Shown here piece by piece: positions 17,812 through 27,172 of a stretch of DNA of 64,000 nucleotides (position 1 is its first letter; each line of letters begins with the position of its first letter). The DNA is taken from positions 620,001-684,000 of the forward strand of contig JAWKHH010000004.1 of NCBI GenBank assembly GCA_041394945.1. The letters are read 5' to 3'. This stretch comes from Bryobacteraceae bacterium (GTDB taxonomy: Bacteria; Acidobacteriota; Terriglobia; Bryobacterales; Bryobacteraceae). The position numbers and the translations under genes are program-made. The notes beneath the pieces are model-generated. The model searched no databases, was not told the origin of the DNA, and saw nothing but the letters and a program-made list of their open reading frames with translations.

Positions 17812-18986
17812 TGCCGGTTGAATTCGCGCTTTTCGTCGCGATCCTCGGCGGAGTCGCCTTTTTCCATCACCGGGCGCTCCAGATCGCGGCAGGAGGGGCG
17901 CTTGCGGTTGCCCTCTACAAGACATTCTTCCGCGACTTTTCGTTCTGGCGCCACCTCTCTCACGAATGGGTGATCCTGGCGAACCTGCTCGGCTTGCTGC
18001 TCGGCTTCGCGATCCTGGCGCGAAACTTCGAGTTGAGCGCGATGCCGGCGCTGCTGCCGAAGTTCCTGCCCGACAACTGGACTGGCGGACTGTGTCTGCT
18101 GGCGCTGGTGTTCGTGCTGTCGGGCTTTCTCGACAACATCGCCTCGGCGCTCATTGGCGGGACGGTGGCCCGGGCGGTGTTTCAATCGCGGGTGACGATC
18201 GGGTACCTGGCCGCGATCGTAGCGGCGTCGAACGCGGGCGGGGCGGGATCGGTAATCGGCGACACGACGACGACGATGATGTGGATTGCCGGAGTGCCGG
18301 CCGCGGACGTGCTGCACGCCTACGTCGGGGCGGCGGTGGCGTTCGCCGTGCTTGGGCTGCCGGCGTCGATCCAGCAGCAGCGCTATCAGCCGATCGTGCC
18401 GGATCCGCCGGCGGGCATCCGGCTCGACTATCCGCGGCTGGCGGTGGTGATGTTCATGCTGCTGACAGTGGCGGGAACGAACTACTTTGTCAACAGCCAC
18501 TATCCGGAGATGGCGGACCATATTCCGGCGCTGGGCGTCGCCATCTGGATCGCGATCGCGGTGACGCTGCCTGTGCGCAAGCCGGACTGGAGCGCGCTCT
18601 CGGAATCGTGGCGTGGCACGTTCTTTCTGCTGTCGCTGGTGACGTGCGCGTCGATGATGCCAGTGGAGGAATTGCCTCCGGCGTCCTGGCGCAGCAGTCT
18701 GGCGCTTGGGTTCCTTTCCTCGGTTTTTGACAACATCCCGCTAACCGCCCTGGCGATCAAGCAGAAGGGCTACGACTGGGGATTTCTGGCGTACGCGGTG
18801 GGTTTCGGCGGATCGATGATCTGGTTCGGGTCGTCGGCCGGTGTGGCGCTGTCGGCCCTGTTTCCGGAGATCAAGTCCACGGGGCGCTGGCTGAAGGCGG
18901 GCTGGGTGCTGCCGCTGGCCTACGTTGCCGGGTTCCTGGCGATGCTTGGCATATTGGGCTGGCATCCGCTTTACCAATTGAAGTAA
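17811..18986 (+). CDS. ion-transporter superfamily permease (citrate/arsenite/NhaD-like)
   Basis: A 391-residue protein with about ten membrane segments. It contains two inverted-repeat-like signatures typical of the IT superfamily: FLDNIASALIGGTVARAVF with NAGGAGSVIGDTTTTMMWIAG in the first half, and SSVFDNIPLTALAIKQKG with FGGSMIWFGSSAGVALS in the second. Such (F)DN(I) and GG.S..G motifs occur in citrate/Mg, arsenite and sodium/proton carriers. The substrate cannot be chosen among these. The start GTG overlaps the ompH stop, so the frame extending further upstream inside ompH is ignored. Confidence 0.78.
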   Translation: MPVEFALFVAILGGVAFFHHRALQIAAGGALAVALYKTFFRDFSFWRHLSHEWVILANLLGLLLGFAILARNFELSAMPALLPKFLPDNWTGGLCLLALVFVLSGFLDNIASALIGGTVARAVFQSRVTIGYLAAIVAASNAGGAGSVIGDTTTTMMWIAGVPAADVLHAYVGAAVAFAVLGLPASIQQQRYQPIVPDPPAGIRLDYPRLAVVMFMLLTVAGTNYFVNSHYPEMADHIPALGVAIWIAIAVTLPVRKPDWSALSESWRGTFFLLSLVTCASMMPVEELPPASWRSSLALGFLSSVFDNIPLTALAIKQKGYDWGFLAYAVGFGGSMIWFGSSAGVALSALFPEIKSTGRWLKAGWVLPLAYVAGFLAMLGILGWHPLYQLK

Positions 18987-19004
18987 GCCGGTAGGATAGA
19001 GAAC

Positions 19005-20414
19005 GTGGCTCGAGTTCCCGCGCTACCCGCGACGGCCGCGCTCCTCGCGCTGGTTTCGTGCGGTACGCGCCCCCCGCTTCCGGAACTTCCCGCGGTGAAT
19101 CCGGATGCGTTTTTACCCGCGGTGCGCGACACGGTATCGGCGGCGGCGGCCGAGGCGCGCGCCACGCCCGAGGACGCGCAGGCGAACGGACGGCTGGGGA
19201 TGCTGCTCCATGCACACGACCAGCCGTCGGCGGCGTCGGCGGCGTACCGGCGGGCGTGGATTCTCGATCCGAAGAACTTCGCGTGGCCGTACTATCTGGC
19301 GCTCACCGAGAGCACGCAAGGCAACTACGACGCGGCGGGAAAGGCGATCGACGAAGCGCTGGCGATCGATCCGGAATATCTTCCCGCGGTACTCAAGAGG
19401 GCGGAGATCCTTTTCGACCAGGGAAAGCTGGACGAAGCGGAGGCGATCTATTCGGCGGCGGCGCCGGAGCATCCCGATTCCGCGTTCGCCTGGTATGGGC
19501 TTGGGCGGGTGCAGGCGGCCAAGGGAGAAACGGCCAAGGCGGCGGAGTCGCTTGAGAAAGCCTGCGCGATCTATCCGCAGTTCGGAACGGCGCACTACGC
19601 GCTTTCGCAGGCGCTGCGAAAGCTGGGCCGCAATGAAGAAGCGCAGTCGCATCTGGAGCCTTACACGCGCTTCAAGACTTGGTATCCGAACGCCGGCGAC
19701 CGCTATTTGCAGGACGTGCTTTCGCTGAACATCTCGGCGGTGACATTCATCCGGCGGGGCTCGACGATGGAGGCCGCCGGCGACTTGGCCGGGGCGATCG
19801 AGATGCACTTGAAGGCGATCGAAGCAGACCCGCGATCGGCGCAGGCGTTCGCGAATCTGATCTCGCTATACGGCCGGTCCGGACGGAACGAGGATGCGGC
19901 GTCGGTGTACCGGTCCGCGGTGGCGATCGAGCCTGGGCACGCCGAGGCGCACTACAACTACGGGGTATTGATGTTCAACCAGAAGCGGTTCGCGGAGGGC
20001 CGCAAGGCTTTCGAGCGGGCGCTGGCATCGAATCCGAACTACGCCGAGGCGCACAATAATCTCGCGTTTCTGCTCGAAACCGAAGGCAAGCAGGCGGCGG
20101 CGATTGAACATTACCGGCAGGCGGTTGCCGCGCAGCCCCGCTTCAGGCTGGCGCATTTCCATCTGGGCCGGATTCTCACGAACCAGCGGCGCTTCGCCGA
20201 GGCGATCCCCGAGTTCGAAAAGACACTCGAGCCGGTGGACGACCAGACGCCGGGGTTCCTTTACGGGCTGGGCGCGGCGCACGGCCGGGCCGGGCATCGG
20301 GAGCAGGCGGTGGAGTATTTGACGCGCGCACGGCAGATGGCGGCGGAACGCAATCAACCCGGCTTGCGCGCGAGCATCGAGCGCGATCTGCGGACTCTGG
20401 GGGCGCTGCCGTGA
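19005..20414 (+). CDS. TPR lipoprotein
   Basis: A 469-residue protein with a GTG start and a lipoprotein signal (lipobox LVSC, Cys19). The rest is about ten tetratricopeptide units; clear examples include DYDAA-like pairs such as AFAWYGLGRVQAAKGETAKAAE and AEAHYNYGVLMFNQKRFAEG (family consensus W/Y-L-G-A/Y-A-F-P-A). It probably tethers a protein complex to the membrane. The next gene, a VCBS/ASPIC lipoprotein, overlaps by 4 bp (GTGA); this TPR plus CRTAC1-like pairing is common in Acidobacteria-type genomes. A TAGGAT lies 7 nt before the start. Confidence 0.85.
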   Translation: MARVPALPATAALLALVSCGTRPPLPELPAVNPDAFLPAVRDTVSAAAAEARATPEDAQANGRLGMLLHAHDQPSAASAAYRRAWILDPKNFAWPYYLALTESTQGNYDAAGKAIDEALAIDPEYLPAVLKRAEILFDQGKLDEAEAIYSAAAPEHPDSAFAWYGLGRVQAAKGETAKAAESLEKACAIYPQFGTAHYALSQALRKLGRNEEAQSHLEPYTRFKTWYPNAGDRYLQDVLSLNISAVTFIRRGSTMEAAGDLAGAIEMHLKAIEADPRSAQAFANLISLYGRSGRNEDAASVYRSAVAIEPGHAEAHYNYGVLMFNQKRFAEGRKAFERALASNPNYAEAHNNLAFLLETEGKQAAAIEHYRQAVAAQPRFRLAHFHLGRILTNQRRFAEAIPEFEKTLEPVDDQTPGFLYGLGAAHGRAGHREQAVEYLTRARQMAAERNQPGLRASIERDLRTLGALP

Positions 20415-22069
20415 GGGCGTGGGGGCCGGCGGCGGCGTTCGCGCTGCTGGCGGCCTGTTCGCAGGCGGCGCCGGAATCGGAGCCAGCGGGCGGTGAGCTC
20501 TTCCGGGAGGTGGCGGCGGAAACGGGACTTGATTTCGTTCACGATCCGTTTGTTTCGGGCCAGCACTACATGCCGGAGATCATTGGATCGGGCGGTGCGC
20601 TGTTCGACTACGACAACGACGGCGACCTGGATGTGTTCCTGATTCAAAACCGTCCGCTCGAGCGGGGCAAGGCGGCTCCCGCCGGCATGGGAAACCGGCT
20701 GTATCGCAACGAATCGATCCCGGGCGGGAAGCTCCGCTTCTCCGACGTGACGGAAGCGAGCGGGCTCGGCGCGTCGATGTACGGGATGGGCGCGGCCACG
20801 GGCGATTTCGACGGCGACGGGTGGGTGGATCTCTACGTGACCGCGTTCGGGCCGAACGGACTCTATCGCAATCGCGGCGACGGTACGTTCGTGGACGTGA
20901 CAGGCGCGGCCGGGGTTCAGGACGACCGGTGGTCGACATCGGCGTCGTGGGTCGACTACGACCGTGACGGCGACCGGGATTTGTTTTTTCTCAACTACGT
21001 GGACTTCACGCTGGCTAACAACAAGAAGTGCCAGGCGGCGACCGGGGAGGCCGACTACTGTACGCCGAAGGTCTACAATCCGGCGCCGGCGCGGCTGTTC
21101 CGCAACGATGGCGGCGGCGGGCGGATCCGGTTTACGGACGTCTCCGTGTCATCGGGGATCGCCGCGAAGTACGGCCCCGGGCTGGGCGTAGTGGCGACGG
21201 ACATCAACGCGGATGGCTGGCCGGATCTGTACGTCGCCAACGACACGCACGCGAACATGCTGTGGGTGAATCAGAAGAACGGGACGTTCCGGGAACAGGC
21301 GCTCGAAGCCGGGGCGGCGTATTCCGAAGACGGACTCGCCAAGGCGGGGATGGGCGTGACGGCGGGCGATTTCGACAACGACGGCGACGACGATATCTTC
21401 GTGGTGAACCTGACGCGTGAGGGGGCGACGCTGTTCGTGCATGACGGGGCGGGCGGGTTTCAGGATCAGTCGCTGCGCCACGGTCTGCGTCCGGCGACGT
21501 ATGCCTACACAGGTTTCGGCGCGGGTTGGTTCGACTACGACAATGACGGGCTGCTCGATCTGTTCGTCGCGAACGGGGCGGTGACGCTGATGGAGTCGCT
21601 GCGGGGCAAGGATTGGCCGTTCGAGCAGAAGAACATCCTGCTGCGGAACACGGGATCGAAGTTCGAGGACATGACGCTGCGGGCCGGGAAGGCGTTCGCG
21701 GCAGAGGAGGTATCGCGGGGTGCGGCGTTCGGCGACATCGACAACGACGGCGACGTCGACATCCTGGTGACGAACAACAAGGGGCCGGTCCGGCTGTTGT
21801 TGAACGAAGTGGGGTCGGCGAAGGCATGGGTGACGATCGTGGCGGTGGAGGGAGCGCGGGTGGGGCTGAGGCGGCGGGGCAGGCCGACGTTGTGGCGGGA
21901 GGCGCGGACGGATGCGAGCTATCTGGCCGCTTCCGATCCGCGGGTGCATTTCGGGTTGGGAGACGGTGAGCGGGTGGAGGCGGTGGAGGTAATCTGGCCG
22001 GGGGGCGAGCGGCGGAGCTACCCGGCGCCCCGGCTGCGGGCGGTGACGAAGCTGACGCAGCCGAAATAG
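20411..22069 (+). CDS. VCBS/FG-GAP repeat lipoprotein with ASPIC/UnbV domain (CRTAC1-like)
   Basis: A 552-residue protein with a GTG start and lipobox LAAC (Cys16). Repeats containing calcium-binding D-x-D-x-D-G loops follow one another: DYDNDGDLDVFL, DFDGDGWVDLYV, DYDRDGDRDLFF, DINADGWPDLYV, DFDNDGDDDIFV, DYDNDGLLDLFV and DIDNDGDVDILV, giving a beta-propeller. The C-terminus, VHFGLGDGERVEAVEVIWPGG (in parts), is the ASPIC/UnbV domain. It is probably an envelope protein with binding function; no enzyme activity can be inferred. It is coupled to the TPR lipoprotein upstream. Confidence 0.9.
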   Translation: MRAWGPAAAFALLAACSQAAPESEPAGGELFREVAAETGLDFVHDPFVSGQHYMPEIIGSGGALFDYDNDGDLDVFLIQNRPLERGKAAPAGMGNRLYRNESIPGGKLRFSDVTEASGLGASMYGMGAATGDFDGDGWVDLYVTAFGPNGLYRNRGDGTFVDVTGAAGVQDDRWSTSASWVDYDRDGDRDLFFLNYVDFTLANNKKCQAATGEADYCTPKVYNPAPARLFRNDGGGGRIRFTDVSVSSGIAAKYGPGLGVVATDINADGWPDLYVANDTHANMLWVNQKNGTFREQALEAGAAYSEDGLAKAGMGVTAGDFDNDGDDDIFVVNLTREGATLFVHDGAGGFQDQSLRHGLRPATYAYTGFGAGWFDYDNDGLLDLFVANGAVTLMESLRGKDWPFEQKNILLRNTGSKFEDMTLRAGKAFAAEEVSRGAAFGDIDNDGDVDILVTNNKGPVRLLLNEVGSAKAWVTIVAVEGARVGLRRRGRPTLWREARTDASYLAASDPRVHFGLGDGERVEAVEVIWPGGERRSYPAPRLRAVTKLTQPK

Positions 22070-22132
22070 CGATTCGCAAATCGCGGGGCGTTCGGCGTCA
22101 ATGCGCGCCGGCGAGCGGATTTCCGGCTCCGG

Positions 22133-23131
22133 CTAATGTCCGTTCTTCGGAAGGCCGTTCGGTTTGGAGACGGCCCACACGGCGGTTGGGGCCAGTTCCT
22201 CCGGCTTGAACTGGCGGAACTCGGGGGCGAGTTCGATGTCCTTGAGGGCGTTCCGGTAGTCGTCGGTGATGGCTTCGTGGACGATGTGGAACCCGGTCTG
22301 GCGGTGCAGGCTCTGGTAGTGGGTGATGCGGAGCCGGTTCTGGTACATGACGTCGTTGTTGAGGAGACGCCAGGTGGAGGAGCGGTAGCGCAGAAAGTTG
22401 TAGGGTGTGATGGATGGGTCGAAGTGCTGGTAGTGGTCGCCCATGTCGATGAGATGGCTCATCAGGCCGTGCGGGTGGACGATGCGCCGGAACTCGCGGA
22501 AGATGCCGTCGAGCACGTCGGGACCGATGTGTTCGAGGGTGGTGTTGGAGACGATGTAGTCGATGGAGGCGGGTTCCAGGCCGGTGGAGCGGGCATCGCC
22601 GATCACGTAGCGGATGCCGAGCCGGTCGAAGAGCGGGCCTGTTTCGACACAGCGGTTCTGGGGCGGCGAATTCTGACCTGCCTTGCGGGCGCCTGCCGGC
22701 TGGCGGCAGGCGGCGATGGCGGATTGGAGTTCGCGGTATCGGTCCACGCGCGCGGTGGGGAGCATCCGCCGGATCTCGTCGAGACTGGAGGCGGCGAGGT
22801 AGTCGAGAACTTCGCCGAGCAGATCGTCTCGAATGAGCCGTTGGACATCAATGGTGTAGATCTCCTCGACGCCGCTCAGGAAAAGGGCCAGGGGGACGGT
22901 GGGGATCCAGCCGGCGCCAAGTTCGAGCACGCGCTGGGGGACGGGTTTCTCCGGGCGGAAACGGGCGTGAAGCTCGAGGTGTTCGGCGCACCACTGGAAA
23001 CGACGGGACAGGAGAGAGTGCTTGTCGTCGAAAGATCGGGTGACGTTCTTCTGGATGTAGTAGTTCCAGCGTGCACTATCGGGGAGTTGCGAAATGGCGC
23101 CCTGTACGGCCGCCTTGAATAACCAGCGCAT
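22133..23131 (-). CDS. class I SAM-dependent methyltransferase
   Basis: A 332-residue protein. Motif I is VLELGAGWIPTVPLALF (about residues 68-84). The acidic end of strand 2 is EIYTIDVQRL. A motif IV-like IDYIVSNTTLEHIGPDVL is followed by GIFREFRRIVHPHG. The acceptor is unknown. Residues about 140-160 (QPAGARKAGQNSPPQNRC) are encoded by DNA resembling a hairpin repeat found upstream of the gene, so this loop looks like an in-frame repeat insertion. A 16-codon peptide gene with a strong ribosome binding site lies 253 bp upstream on the same strand. Confidence 0.8.
   Translation of the reverse strand: MRWLFKAAVQGAISQLPDSARWNYYIQKNVTRSFDDKHSLLSRRFQWCAEHLELHARFRPEKPVPQRVLELGAGWIPTVPLALFLSGVEEIYTIDVQRLIRDDLLGEVLDYLAASSLDEIRRMLPTARVDRYRELQSAIAACRQPAGARKAGQNSPPQNRCVETGPLFDRLGIRYVIGDARSTGLEPASIDYIVSNTTLEHIGPDVLDGIFREFRRIVHPHGLMSHLIDMGDHYQHFDPSITPYNFLRYRSSTWRLLNNDVMYQNRLRITHYQSLHRQTGFHIVHEAITDDYRNALKDIELAPEFRQFKPEELAPTAVWAVSKPNGLPKNGH
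22649..22712 (-). repeat. GGCGAATTC-core repeat inside the methyltransferase gene
   Basis: The plus strand reads CTGGGGCGGCGAAT from 22658 and then a GCCTGCC/GGCAGGC inverted repeat (22691-22697 with 22705-22711, 7-nt loop). The first 14 bases match the element at 23326 exactly and the next 25 match with a few changes. It is in frame with the surrounding coding region. Confidence 0.5.
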
Positions 23132-23310
23132 GATGCAGCCCTCGTCTTAACGTTCAGGATTATCCTTGAATTTAAGCCATCGGGCCGGGAGGGGCAACAG
23201 AACCGGCGGTACGGTCGGTTCCAAATCCCGCGTACCAGTGCGCCGGCCGAGGCCGCACGGTCACCCCGTTGGCGGCCTCGACCGGTTTCTTCCTGAACTT
23301 CTAAGGACTC
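23132..23310 (-). other. spacer between repeat element and methyltransferase
   Basis: A mixed-composition leader upstream of the methyltransferase ATG. No frame with family motifs is visible. It would be the 5' untranslated region if the gene is transcribed from a promoter upstream of the small peptide gene. Confidence 0.35.
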
Positions 23311-23376
23311 GCCGGCACAACGGAGCTGGGGCGGCGAATCCTTGCCTGCGTTGAGGGCGCCCTGCCCTGTGCCGGC
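23311..23376. repeat. 66-bp hairpin element bounded by 9-bp perfect inverted repeats
   Basis: GCCGGCACA (23311-23319) and its exact reverse complement TGTGCCGGC (23368-23376) enclose a GC-rich core that contains the GGCGAAT-type repeat also present in the methyltransferase gene. On the minus strand it begins 8 nt after the stop codon of the 16-codon peptide gene. It could act as a terminator or attenuator-like structure (no U-run follows), or be a REP-like mobile repeat. Confidence 0.6.
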
Positions 23377-23384
23377 TAGCTTAG

Positions 23385-23435
23385 CTAGGTGCCCCAGGCA
23401 GCGGCGCCGGCCTTCACTTTGGTGCGAACCTTCAT
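23385..23435 (-). CDS. 16-residue peptide gene with strong ribosome binding site
   Basis: ATG at 23435 follows AAGGGAG (minus strand 23449-23443) with a 7-nt gap, the same Shine-Dalgarno as the TonB receptor gene on the other strand. The product would be MKVRTKVKAGAAAWGT, basic at the N-terminus and ending in a Trp-Gly-Thr. The stop TAG is followed by a 9-bp-stem hairpin and then the methyltransferase gene. It could be a leader peptide, a peptide-modification (RiPP) precursor or a toxin-like peptide; nothing in the sequence decides. No peptide-modifying radical SAM or protease gene is adjacent. It is too short for ordinary gene calling, so the claim rests on the ribosome binding site and position. 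Confidence 0.45.
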   Translation of the reverse strand: MKVRTKVKAGAAAWGT

Positions 23436-23449
23436 GTTGGATCTCCCTT

Positions 23450-23861
23450 CTGAAAATGAAGCGCAAAAAGACGGGCGACGGCTTCCGGTAATTTGTGGAA
23501 TTCTGGCCGTTTGGAGCCGCTGGAGCGGGCTTTGCGCGGGATGTGGACGCTTCCGGTCATTCGCCTACTCTAGAGCACGGTGGATACCAATTTGAACGCT
23601 TGCTTGGTTGTGGCTGTAGATCATTGAAAACAGGCAATCATAGCCTCCGATGCGGGCGCCCGTTTGTAGGGTGTTGGCCTAACACTTTCGCTATGTGACC
23701 GTAGCAGTTCGGCGTGAGTGCGGCGGCGTGTATTACAGGACGGAAAATTAAGTTCGCGCAATGGTATTCAGCCGGTAAAAGGGCTAAACTGGGAACGTTT
23801 CAGGGTGTCTAGGGGCACCTTCAGCTTCGTAGCTTCAAACTTGAGTCTCGAAGGGAGTTGT
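23450..23861. other. divergent intergenic region between the small peptide gene and the TonB receptor
   Basis: About 410 bp, noticeably richer in A and T than the flanking genes, so it probably holds promoters for both directions. A small inverted repeat GTGTT/AACAC (23671-23685) is present. AAGGGAG at 23851-23857 is the ribosome binding site of the receptor gene. I could not place a convincing promoter. Confidence 0.4.
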
Positions 23862-26800
23862 ATGATTAGAATCCGCCAAGCGGCCATAGGCGCCGTGTCT
23901 TTACTGTGTTTCGCGCATTCGTCTCCAGCGCAGGTGTTGTACGGTTCGCTGGTCGGGGTGGTTGAAGACACCACCGGCAGTGTGATCCCGAATGCGGCCA
24001 TTTCCGCATCGAACAAAGATACCGGTCAGTCGTACGAAGCCAAGTCCGATTCGACGGGCACGTACACGATCACCAACGTTCTTCCCGGTGAATACGACGT
24101 GAAGGCCTCGGTGGCGGGGTTCCGCGTGCAGACGGTGACGGGATTGCGGGTTTCGCAGAACACGGTGACGCGCGCCAACTTCCGGCTGGAGGTGGGGCAG
24201 GTGACCGAGCAGGTGACGGTGGAAGCGGTGGCGACGGTGCTGCAGACGGACAAGGCCGACACGCACACTGAGATCAATGCGACGCAGATCGCGAAACTGC
24301 CGCTACCGGGTTTCCGCAACTATCAGTCGCTGATCAACCTGGTTCCGGGCGCGACGCCGGCCGGTTTCCAGAACTCGATCACGGATACGCCGGGCCGTTC
24401 GTTGACGACGAACATCAACGGAACGAACCGGAACAACAACACGACCCGCATCGACGGCGCGGCGAGCGTAAACCTGTGGCTGCCGCATCACGCCGGGTAT
24501 GTGATGCCGGCCGAGATGGTGGACAACGTGAACATCACGACGTCGGCCTCCGACGCCGAGCAGGGGCTCGCGGGCGGGGCGGCGATTTCGGTGTCGACCA
24601 AGAGCGGGACGAACGAGCTGCACGGGTCGGCGTTCGAGTATCACGACAACCAGCACTTCTACGCCCGGCCGTTCTTCCTGCCGGCGAACCAGAAGAAACC
24701 GGTGACGGCGTACAACAACTTCGGCGGCACCATCGGCGGGCCGATCAAGAAGAACAAGGCGTTCTTCTTCTATTCGTACGACAACACCAAGCAGCGGCAG
24801 GGATCGTTTGGCACGTATTCGGTGCCGGCGCTCGACATTCGTTCGGGCGATTTCAGCCGGTTCGCTTCGAGCCGGACGATCTACGACCCGGCGACCTCGA
24901 CGGCGGCCAACGGCGTCGGCCGTACGCCGTTCCCGGGAAATCGGATTCCGTCGAACCGGATCAGCGCGGCCGCGCAGAAGATTCAGGCCTACTATCCGGG
25001 ACCGAACATCGCCGGCGCGCTCGATACGTCGAACTTCGCCGGGACGGGCTCACCGGCATTCGACCGCGCCTATCACGACATCAAGATCAACTTCAGCAAG
25101 AGCGATAAGCACCAGATATGGGGCCACTACGGCATCATGAACGCCTTGGTGAGCGGCCAGCCGATCTTCGGCGACGGCATCGGGCCGGCTCCCGGCGCCG
25201 ATCCCGGCACGGGCGACACGCGGGTGCAGAACACGTCGATCAATCATACTTACGCCTTTTCGGCGACTTTGCTGCTCGACGGCGTTTTCGGCTACAACCG
25301 TCAGGATCAGACGGTGCGCGGCACCGACTTCGGCAAGGACTTCTCGGCCACGCTCGGCATTCCCGGCATCGGCGGCGCCGATCCGCGCGAGAAGGGATTT
25401 CCCAACATCAATATCAGCGGCTTCAACGGATTCGGCGTGCCGGGCTGGATGCCCACCGAACGAACCGAGGAAGGCTATACGACGTCGCACAATCTGACAT
25501 GGAGCAAGGGGCAACACCAGTTCCGGTTCGGGTTCGACGGCACGAACTACCGGATGAGCCACTGGCAGCCGGAACTGGGCGCCGGCCCGCGCGGGGCGAT
25601 CACCTTCAGCGGCGGTTCCACCGCCCTGGGCCCGACGGGGACGTTCAACTTCGCGAACGCGTACGCGGACTTCCTGCTCGGCCAATCCTCGCAGATGCAG
25701 AAGAGCATCCAGTACATTCTCATGACGCCGCGCGAATTCCAGTTCGGGTGGTATGGGCAGGACCGGTGGCAGGTGAGCCGCAAGCTGACGCTGTCTCTGG
25801 GCTTGCGCTACGAATACTATCCGCTGATGACGCGGGCGGCGGGCAAGGGCATCGAACGGCTGATTCCGGAGACCAACCAGGTGCTGCTCGGCGGGCGCGG
25901 CAACGTTCCCAAGAACGTCGGCGTGACGGTGAGCAAGCGGCTGTTCGCGCCGAGCTTGGGAATCGCGTATCGCGTGGATGACAAGACGGTGGTCCGCACC
26001 GGCTACGGCCTCCACTACGATCCGCTGCCGTTCTCGCGGCCGCTGCGCGGCTTCTATCCGCTGACAGTGAACTTCGCGTTCAACCAGGCCGACAGTTACA
26101 CGGCAGTGCGGACGCTCGAACAGGGCATCCCGCCGGTGACGGGTCCGGATCTTACGAGCGGCATCGTCAACCTGCCGGCGGTGGCCGATATGCGCAGCCC
26201 GTACGAGGGCCAGATCCACCGCGGGTACACGCAGAGCTGGAACCTCACGGTGGAGCGGCGCCTCCCGATGGACATGATCACGACGCTCGGCTACGTGGGC
26301 ACGCAGAGCACGCACCTGCTGGCCGATCGCGACATCAACGCGGGCTTCCCGGGTTCCGGGCAGGCCGGCCGGCCGTACGCGATCCTGTTCAATCGCCGTG
26401 TGAACACGAACATGTGGGACGGCTATTTGAGCTCGAACTATCACTCGTTGCAATCGAGCCTGCGGAAGCAGTTCAAGAACGGCGTGATGCTGCAGGGCTC
26501 CTACACGTGGTCGAAGGCGATCAACATGACCGATGACGATGGATGGGCGAGCGTGGGCTGGAACTGGGGTCCGGTGTTCGACCGGAACCGCGCGCCGGCC
26601 GGCTACGACCGACGCCACATCTTCAACATGGGCTGGGTGTACGAACTGCCGTTCGGCAAGGGCAAGCAGTTTGCGAGTTCCGGTCCGATCGCGCACGTGG
26701 TGGGCGGGTGGTCCATCAACGGCGTGATCCAGGCCTATACGGGCACGCCGTTCACGGTGGGCTCGCCGGGCGGTTCGCTGAACGCGCCGAGCAATTCGCA

Positions 26801-27146
26801 GACGGCGGACCAGGTAGGCGCGGTGACTCGCCTGAGTCAGGCGGGCCCGGGGACGAACTGGTACAACACGAGCGCCTTCGCGCCGGTCACGCAGCAGCGC
26901 TTCGGGTCCACGGGACGCAATATTCTGCGGAACCCAAGCGTCTGGAACACGGACATCATGATCAGCAAGCAGTTCAACATCACCGAACGGGTGAATATGA
27001 ACTTCCGGGGCGAGTTCTACAACTTCCCCAACACGTCGCATTTCGGCGGCATGGCGTCCACGGACGTGACGAATCCGAATTTCCTGCGCGTGTTGAGCGC
27101 GTTCGGGGAGCGGAAGATCCGGTTCGGACTGCGGCTGGGATTCTAG
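23862..27146 (+). CDS. Oar-like TonB-dependent outer membrane receptor with carboxypeptidase-regulatory-like domain
   Basis: A 1094-residue protein starting at ATG 23862 (AAGGGAG 4 nt upstream; the open frame extends further but lacks features). A signal peptide ends near SPAQ/VLYG. A CarboxypepD_reg-like domain follows (about 25-110: GSLVGVVEDTTGSVIPNAAI, TNVLPGEYDVKASVAGF), then a plug region (about 120-230) and a large barrel ending in a C-terminal Phe (FGLRLGF). This family is greatly expanded in Acidobacteria and is thought to import oligosaccharides or other large nutrients. No partner SusD-like gene is adjacent. A hairpin terminator follows. Confidence 0.92.
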   Translation: MIRIRQAAIGAVSLLCFAHSSPAQVLYGSLVGVVEDTTGSVIPNAAISASNKDTGQSYEAKSDSTGTYTITNVLPGEYDVKASVAGFRVQTVTGLRVSQNTVTRANFRLEVGQVTEQVTVEAVATVLQTDKADTHTEINATQIAKLPLPGFRNYQSLINLVPGATPAGFQNSITDTPGRSLTTNINGTNRNNNTTRIDGAASVNLWLPHHAGYVMPAEMVDNVNITTSASDAEQGLAGGAAISVSTKSGTNELHGSAFEYHDNQHFYARPFFLPANQKKPVTAYNNFGGTIGGPIKKNKAFFFYSYDNTKQRQGSFGTYSVPALDIRSGDFSRFASSRTIYDPATSTAANGVGRTPFPGNRIPSNRISAAAQKIQAYYPGPNIAGALDTSNFAGTGSPAFDRAYHDIKINFSKSDKHQIWGHYGIMNALVSGQPIFGDGIGPAPGADPGTGDTRVQNTSINHTYAFSATLLLDGVFGYNRQDQTVRGTDFGKDFSATLGIPGIGGADPREKGFPNINISGFNGFGVPGWMPTERTEEGYTTSHNLTWSKGQHQFRFGFDGTNYRMSHWQPELGAGPRGAITFSGGSTALGPTGTFNFANAYADFLLGQSSQMQKSIQYILMTPREFQFGWYGQDRWQVSRKLTLSLGLRYEYYPLMTRAAGKGIERLIPETNQVLLGGRGNVPKNVGVTVSKRLFAPSLGIAYRVDDKTVVRTGYGLHYDPLPFSRPLRGFYPLTVNFAFNQADSYTAVRTLEQGIPPVTGPDLTSGIVNLPAVADMRSPYEGQIHRGYTQSWNLTVERRLPMDMITTLGYVGTQSTHLLADRDINAGFPGSGQAGRPYAILFNRRVNTNMWDGYLSSNYHSLQSSLRKQFKNGVMLQGSYTWSKAINMTDDDGWASVGWNWGPVFDRNRAPAGYDRRHIFNMGWVYELPFGKGKQFASSGPIAHVVGGWSINGVIQAYTGTPFTVGSPGGSLNAPSNSQTADQVGAVTRLSQAGPGTNWYNTSAFAPVTQQRFGSTGRNILRNPSVWNTDIMISKQFNITERVNMNFRGEFYNFPNTSHFGGMASTDVTNPNFLRVLSAFGERKIRFGLRLGF

Positions 27147-27172
27147 CCGCGTAGCAAAACGCCCGCAAATCG

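Noticed and set aside
23671..23685. GTGTT/AACAC inverted repeat
   Set aside because: Only 5 bp per arm; expected by chance at this length.
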